Positions 8,586 through 10,072 of a stretch of 10,072 nucleotides of DNA are shown here, piece by piece. The position numbers were made by a program, and so were the translations under genes. Below the pieces are notes generated by a model. The model saw nothing but the letters and a program-made list of their open reading frames with translations, made no database searches and had not been told where the DNA came from. Location of the stretch: assembly GCA_900770145.1 (NCBI GenBank), contig CAAGJL010000178.1, positions 1-10,072 on the forward strand. The letters run 5' to 3'. Position 1 is the stretch's first letter, and every line of letters starts with the position of its first letter. This stretch comes from Clostridia bacterium (GTDB taxonomy: Bacteria > Bacillota > Clostridia > Oscillospirales > CAG-272).

Positions 8586-9446
8586 ATGGAAAAAGCAAAG
8601 AAACGCATTTCCCCGCTCCTGCCCCCCCTGCTTGCCCTGCTGCTGGTCCTTGCCGTGACGGTGAGTTCGGTTTTCGCCTGGTTCGCCGTAAACGACAGGG
8701 TCACGCCGATGAAATTTCAGTTTGCCCGCATCAACTCCGAGGTCTATTTTTACGCCGCGGCGGATGAGGGGAAAAACGGCGTGCCGGATCTTCTGCGCGA
8801 GGGGTACGCCCCAGCGGCAAACGAAGAGGAGCCCCACGCCGCCTACTACACGGAAACCTACTTTTTCAACTATCTCGGGAAACGGGAGGCGAAAACCGAC
8901 ACGGCGGACGAGGAGCGCATTGCCCTTCGCGCAGGCCTTTACGGCATGGCGCCGAGCGAGATTTACACCTTCAAATTCAGTCTGGTCAACAAAGGCGACT
9001 CCACCAACCGCGTATCGGTGTTGTTTGACGGCAACACGCTGACCGGGGGCACGGCAAATATCCGCGCGGCGCTGGCACTGCGCGTTTGCCGGATGGTGAA
9101 CGACGGGGGAGACCCCGCAATCACCCCGACCGTGGAGGTCGGCGCGTGGCAGTATCTTTGCGATACGGCAAAAACGGGCGCAGACGGTGTGAGTTTTGCG
9201 GAACTGGCTCTCTTTCCCGGCTTTGACCTGCCGGGCATGGACCGGCAGGTGGAAGCCGAGAAAAAAGGCCTTGTGGTCAACGTTTGCGACCTGTGGGTGC
9301 AGGTGATGCTGGTGCCGTATGCGGAACTGACGGCAAACGAAGCCTTTACAGGGCTTGGCATAGGCGAGGACGCCTATCAGGCGATGCAGGCAACCGGAAA
9401 CGCCTTTTCACTGGATTTTTCGGTTTTGTTTGAAGTGGATATTTAA
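8586..9446 (+). CDS. Second SipW-type exported protein, TasA/camelysin-like
   Basis: 286 residues, with the start fixed by a good Shine-Dalgarno and by abutting the previous stop codon. A basic N-terminus (EKAKKR) is followed by a hydrophobic helix at residues 11-31 and SVFAWFAVNDRVTP at 28-41, closely matching the export junction of the preceding protein. Residues 118-149 contain MAPSEIYTFKFSLVNKGDS and NRVSVLFDG. This is the proline turn, strand and Asn-x-Gly pattern seen where TasA/CalY proteins have their conserved PGD turn and following strand. The C-terminus ends in a beta strand (FSLDFSVLFEVDI). Three cysteines (residues 168, 192, 234) lie in the exported part. It is the last gene of the operon, just before two terminators. 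It is likely a partner subunit of the preceding protein. Outside the N-terminus and the proline-turn region the two diverge, so they are cousins rather than a recent duplication. Confidence 0.86.
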   Translation: MEKAKKRISPLLPPLLALLLVLAVTVSSVFAWFAVNDRVTPMKFQFARINSEVYFYAAADEGKNGVPDLLREGYAPAANEEEPHAAYYTETYFFNYLGKREAKTDTADEERIALRAGLYGMAPSEIYTFKFSLVNKGDSTNRVSVLFDGNTLTGGTANIRAALALRVCRMVNDGGDPAITPTVEVGAWQYLCDTAKTGADGVSFAELALFPGFDLPGMDRQVEAEKKGLVVNVCDLWVQVMLVPYAELTANEAFTGLGIGEDAYQAMQATGNAFSLDFSVLFEVDI

Positions 9447-9455
9447 GATTGAGAA

Positions 9456-9501
9456 AACGGCGACAAAACCGGGGCAGTAAACTGCCCCGGTTTTTGCCGT
9501 T
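9456..9501 (+). terminator. Intrinsic terminator of the surface-protein operon
   Basis: A 13-base-pair perfect stem (9465-9477 with 9482-9494) encloses a TAAA loop, and the GC-rich core is CCGGGGCAG. The T-run TTTTT at 9491-9495 pairs with upstream A residues. An outer stem AACGGC (9456-9461) with GCCGTT (9496-9501) extends it. It begins 9 bases after the stop codon of the last operon gene. Confidence 0.88.
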
Positions 9502-9505
9502 TCCT

Positions 9506-9546
9506 CCCTTTTTCGCGTGTGAAAAAGCGAAAAAGGGCGGTTTTTT
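9506..9546 (+). terminator. Second, backup terminator
   Basis: CCCTTTTTCGC (9506-9516) and GCGAAAAAGGG (9527-9537) form a perfect 11-base-pair inverted repeat with a 10-base loop. It is followed by TTTTTT at 9541-9546, three bases after the stem. Only the plus strand has a T-run after the stem, so it acts rightwards. It lies four bases beyond the first terminator's outer stem. Confidence 0.7.
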
Positions 9547-9600
9547 GCTGTTCAATTTCGATTTTTTGACTGTTTTCTGTGCAAAAACGAAAAAATGCCC

Positions 9601-9630
9601 ATAGTTTTCGGGACATATCGCCATTATAAT
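9601..9630 (+). promoter_or_regulatory. Putative promoter of the TetR-family gene
   Basis: TATAAT at 9625-9630 is a perfect -10 box. At 16-18 bases upstream there is only AT-rich sequence (ATAGTTTT) with a poor match to TTGACA, and there is no extended -10 TG. Transcription would start near 9637, giving a leader of roughly 44 bases. The weak -35 suggests modest or controlled activity; no convincing TetR-type operator palindrome overlaps the box. Confidence 0.55.
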
Positions 9631-9644
9631 TCAAATGTAAAAAA

Positions 9645-9661
9645 CGCCGCCGAACGCGGCG
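9645..9661 (+). promoter_or_regulatory. GC-rich leader hairpin before the TetR-family gene
   Basis: CGCCGC (9645-9650) and GCGGCG (9656-9661) form a perfect 6-base-pair stem with loop CGAAC. It ends four bases before the AGGAGG ribosome binding site at 9666-9671. It lacks a T-run, so it is not a terminator. It could stabilise the leader or influence ribosome access, or serve as a small protein-binding palindrome; none of this is shown. Confidence 0.5.
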
Positions 9662-9680
9662 GGAGAGGAGGTGCCGCGCC

Positions 9681-10072
9681 ATGTCCGGCAAGACCAAAAC
9701 AGCCATTCAGAAAGCCTTTTTGCAACTGCTTGCCGAAAAGCCCCTTTCCGCCATCGGCGTGCGCGATATTACCGACGCGTGCGGCATCAGCCGCAACACC
9801 TTCTACTACCATTACAAGGACATCTCCGCTCTTCTGGACGAGATGGTGGCGCAGATTGCAGACGTGCTGATTGCCGCCAGCACCGCAGAGGACGGGGGCG
9901 GCAGTTGCGTCAGCAACGCTTATCTGCTTGCCGCCGAAAACAAGAACGCGGTGAAAAACATCTACGCCTCGCTGGACAGAGAAACCTATGAAACGTTTCT
10001 CATGCGGATGTGCCGCCACACGGCAAGCACGCACGTCTCTCACCTGCTGACCGGGCACAGTGTGCCCCCGAA
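9681..10072 (+). CDS. TetR-family transcriptional regulator, 3'-truncated by window edge
   Basis: The ATG at 9681 follows AGGAGG (9666-9671) by 9 bases, and the frame stays open for 130 codons to the window end. Residues 5-55 form the TetR DNA-binding domain: a first helix (TAIQKAFLQLLAEKPLSAI), then VRDITDACGISRNTFYYHYK, the helix-turn-helix with the family's characteristic T-F-Y-x-H-Y-K ending, then DISALLDEM. The style matches TetR proteins of Clostridia that have a TetR_C_8-type ligand domain, but only the beginning of the C-terminal domain is visible. It is separated from the surface operon by two terminators and has its own -10 box, so it probably belongs to the next transcription unit. 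Its effector and targets cannot be read here. Confidence 0.92.
   Translation, partial: MSGKTKTAIQKAFLQLLAEKPLSAIGVRDITDACGISRNTFYYHYKDISALLDEMVAQIADVLIAASTAEDGGGSCVSNAYLLAAENKNAVKNIYASLDRETYETFLMRMCRHTASTHVSHLLTGHSVPP

Noticed and set aside
7800..8837. Minus-strand open frame of 345 codons
   Set aside because: It crosses two well-supported plus-strand genes with good starts; the product is Arg/Gly/His-rich without domains.
9566..9594. TTGACT as a -35 box
   Set aside because: At 17 bases downstream there is only an A-run, no -10-like sequence, and it is too far from the TATAAT at 9625 to pair with it.
9561..9596. ATTTTTT...AAAAAAT inverted repeat in the intergenic region
   Set aside because: Seven A/T-only pairs around a 22-base loop are expected by chance in such AT-rich sequence; no evidence for a functional hairpin.
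9595..9991. Short plus-strand frames overlapping the TetR gene
   Set aside because: They are out-of-frame readings of the TetR gene, whose frame from 9681 shows the complete helix-turn-helix domain and has the proper ribosome site.

Overview
The window looks like a chromosomal surface-protein locus of a Gram-positive, moderately GC-rich bacterium. It most likely belongs to the Bacillota, probably a gut-type Clostridia lineage. This rests on strong AGGAGG-type ribosome binding sites, atrophied bacterial Ig modules combined with leucine-rich repeats, SipW-type (TasA/camelysin-like) export signals, and a Clostridia-style TetR regulator. No rRNA, tRNA, CRISPR array or transposase is visible, and the exact taxon cannot be fixed from sequence reading alone.

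Bases 1-9446 hold a tightly packed, same-strand operon of four exported proteins. The first gene enters from the left edge already in progress. It encodes a very large modular protein (at least 1512 residues) with Ig-like modules, a duplicated helical unit, degenerate leucine-rich repeats and a long tyrosine/threonine/serine-rich C-terminal half. After 29 bases comes a second large protein (1089 residues) with an N-terminal membrane segment, a beta-helix-like stretch, several Ig-like modules and its own leucine-rich repeat block. Two smaller proteins (252 and 286 residues) follow with a 14-base overlap and a zero-base junction. Both have a membrane-spanning export signal ending in Ala-Trp-Phe and a beta-sandwich signature resembling TasA/camelysin matrix proteins.

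Bases 9447-9680 are intergenic. They carry two successive hairpin terminators, then a consensus -10 box and a GC-rich hairpin in front of a TetR-family regulator that starts at 9681 and runs off the right edge.

Taken together, the four operon genes look like the parts of an extracellular matrix, fibre or adhesion structure: two giant adhesin-like proteins plus two small TasA/CalY-like subunits, exported together. The dedicated SipW-type signal peptidase that such proteins usually need is not in the window; it may lie upstream or elsewhere in the genome. The assembly role is inference. The domain types, operon spacing and terminators are read directly from the sequence.
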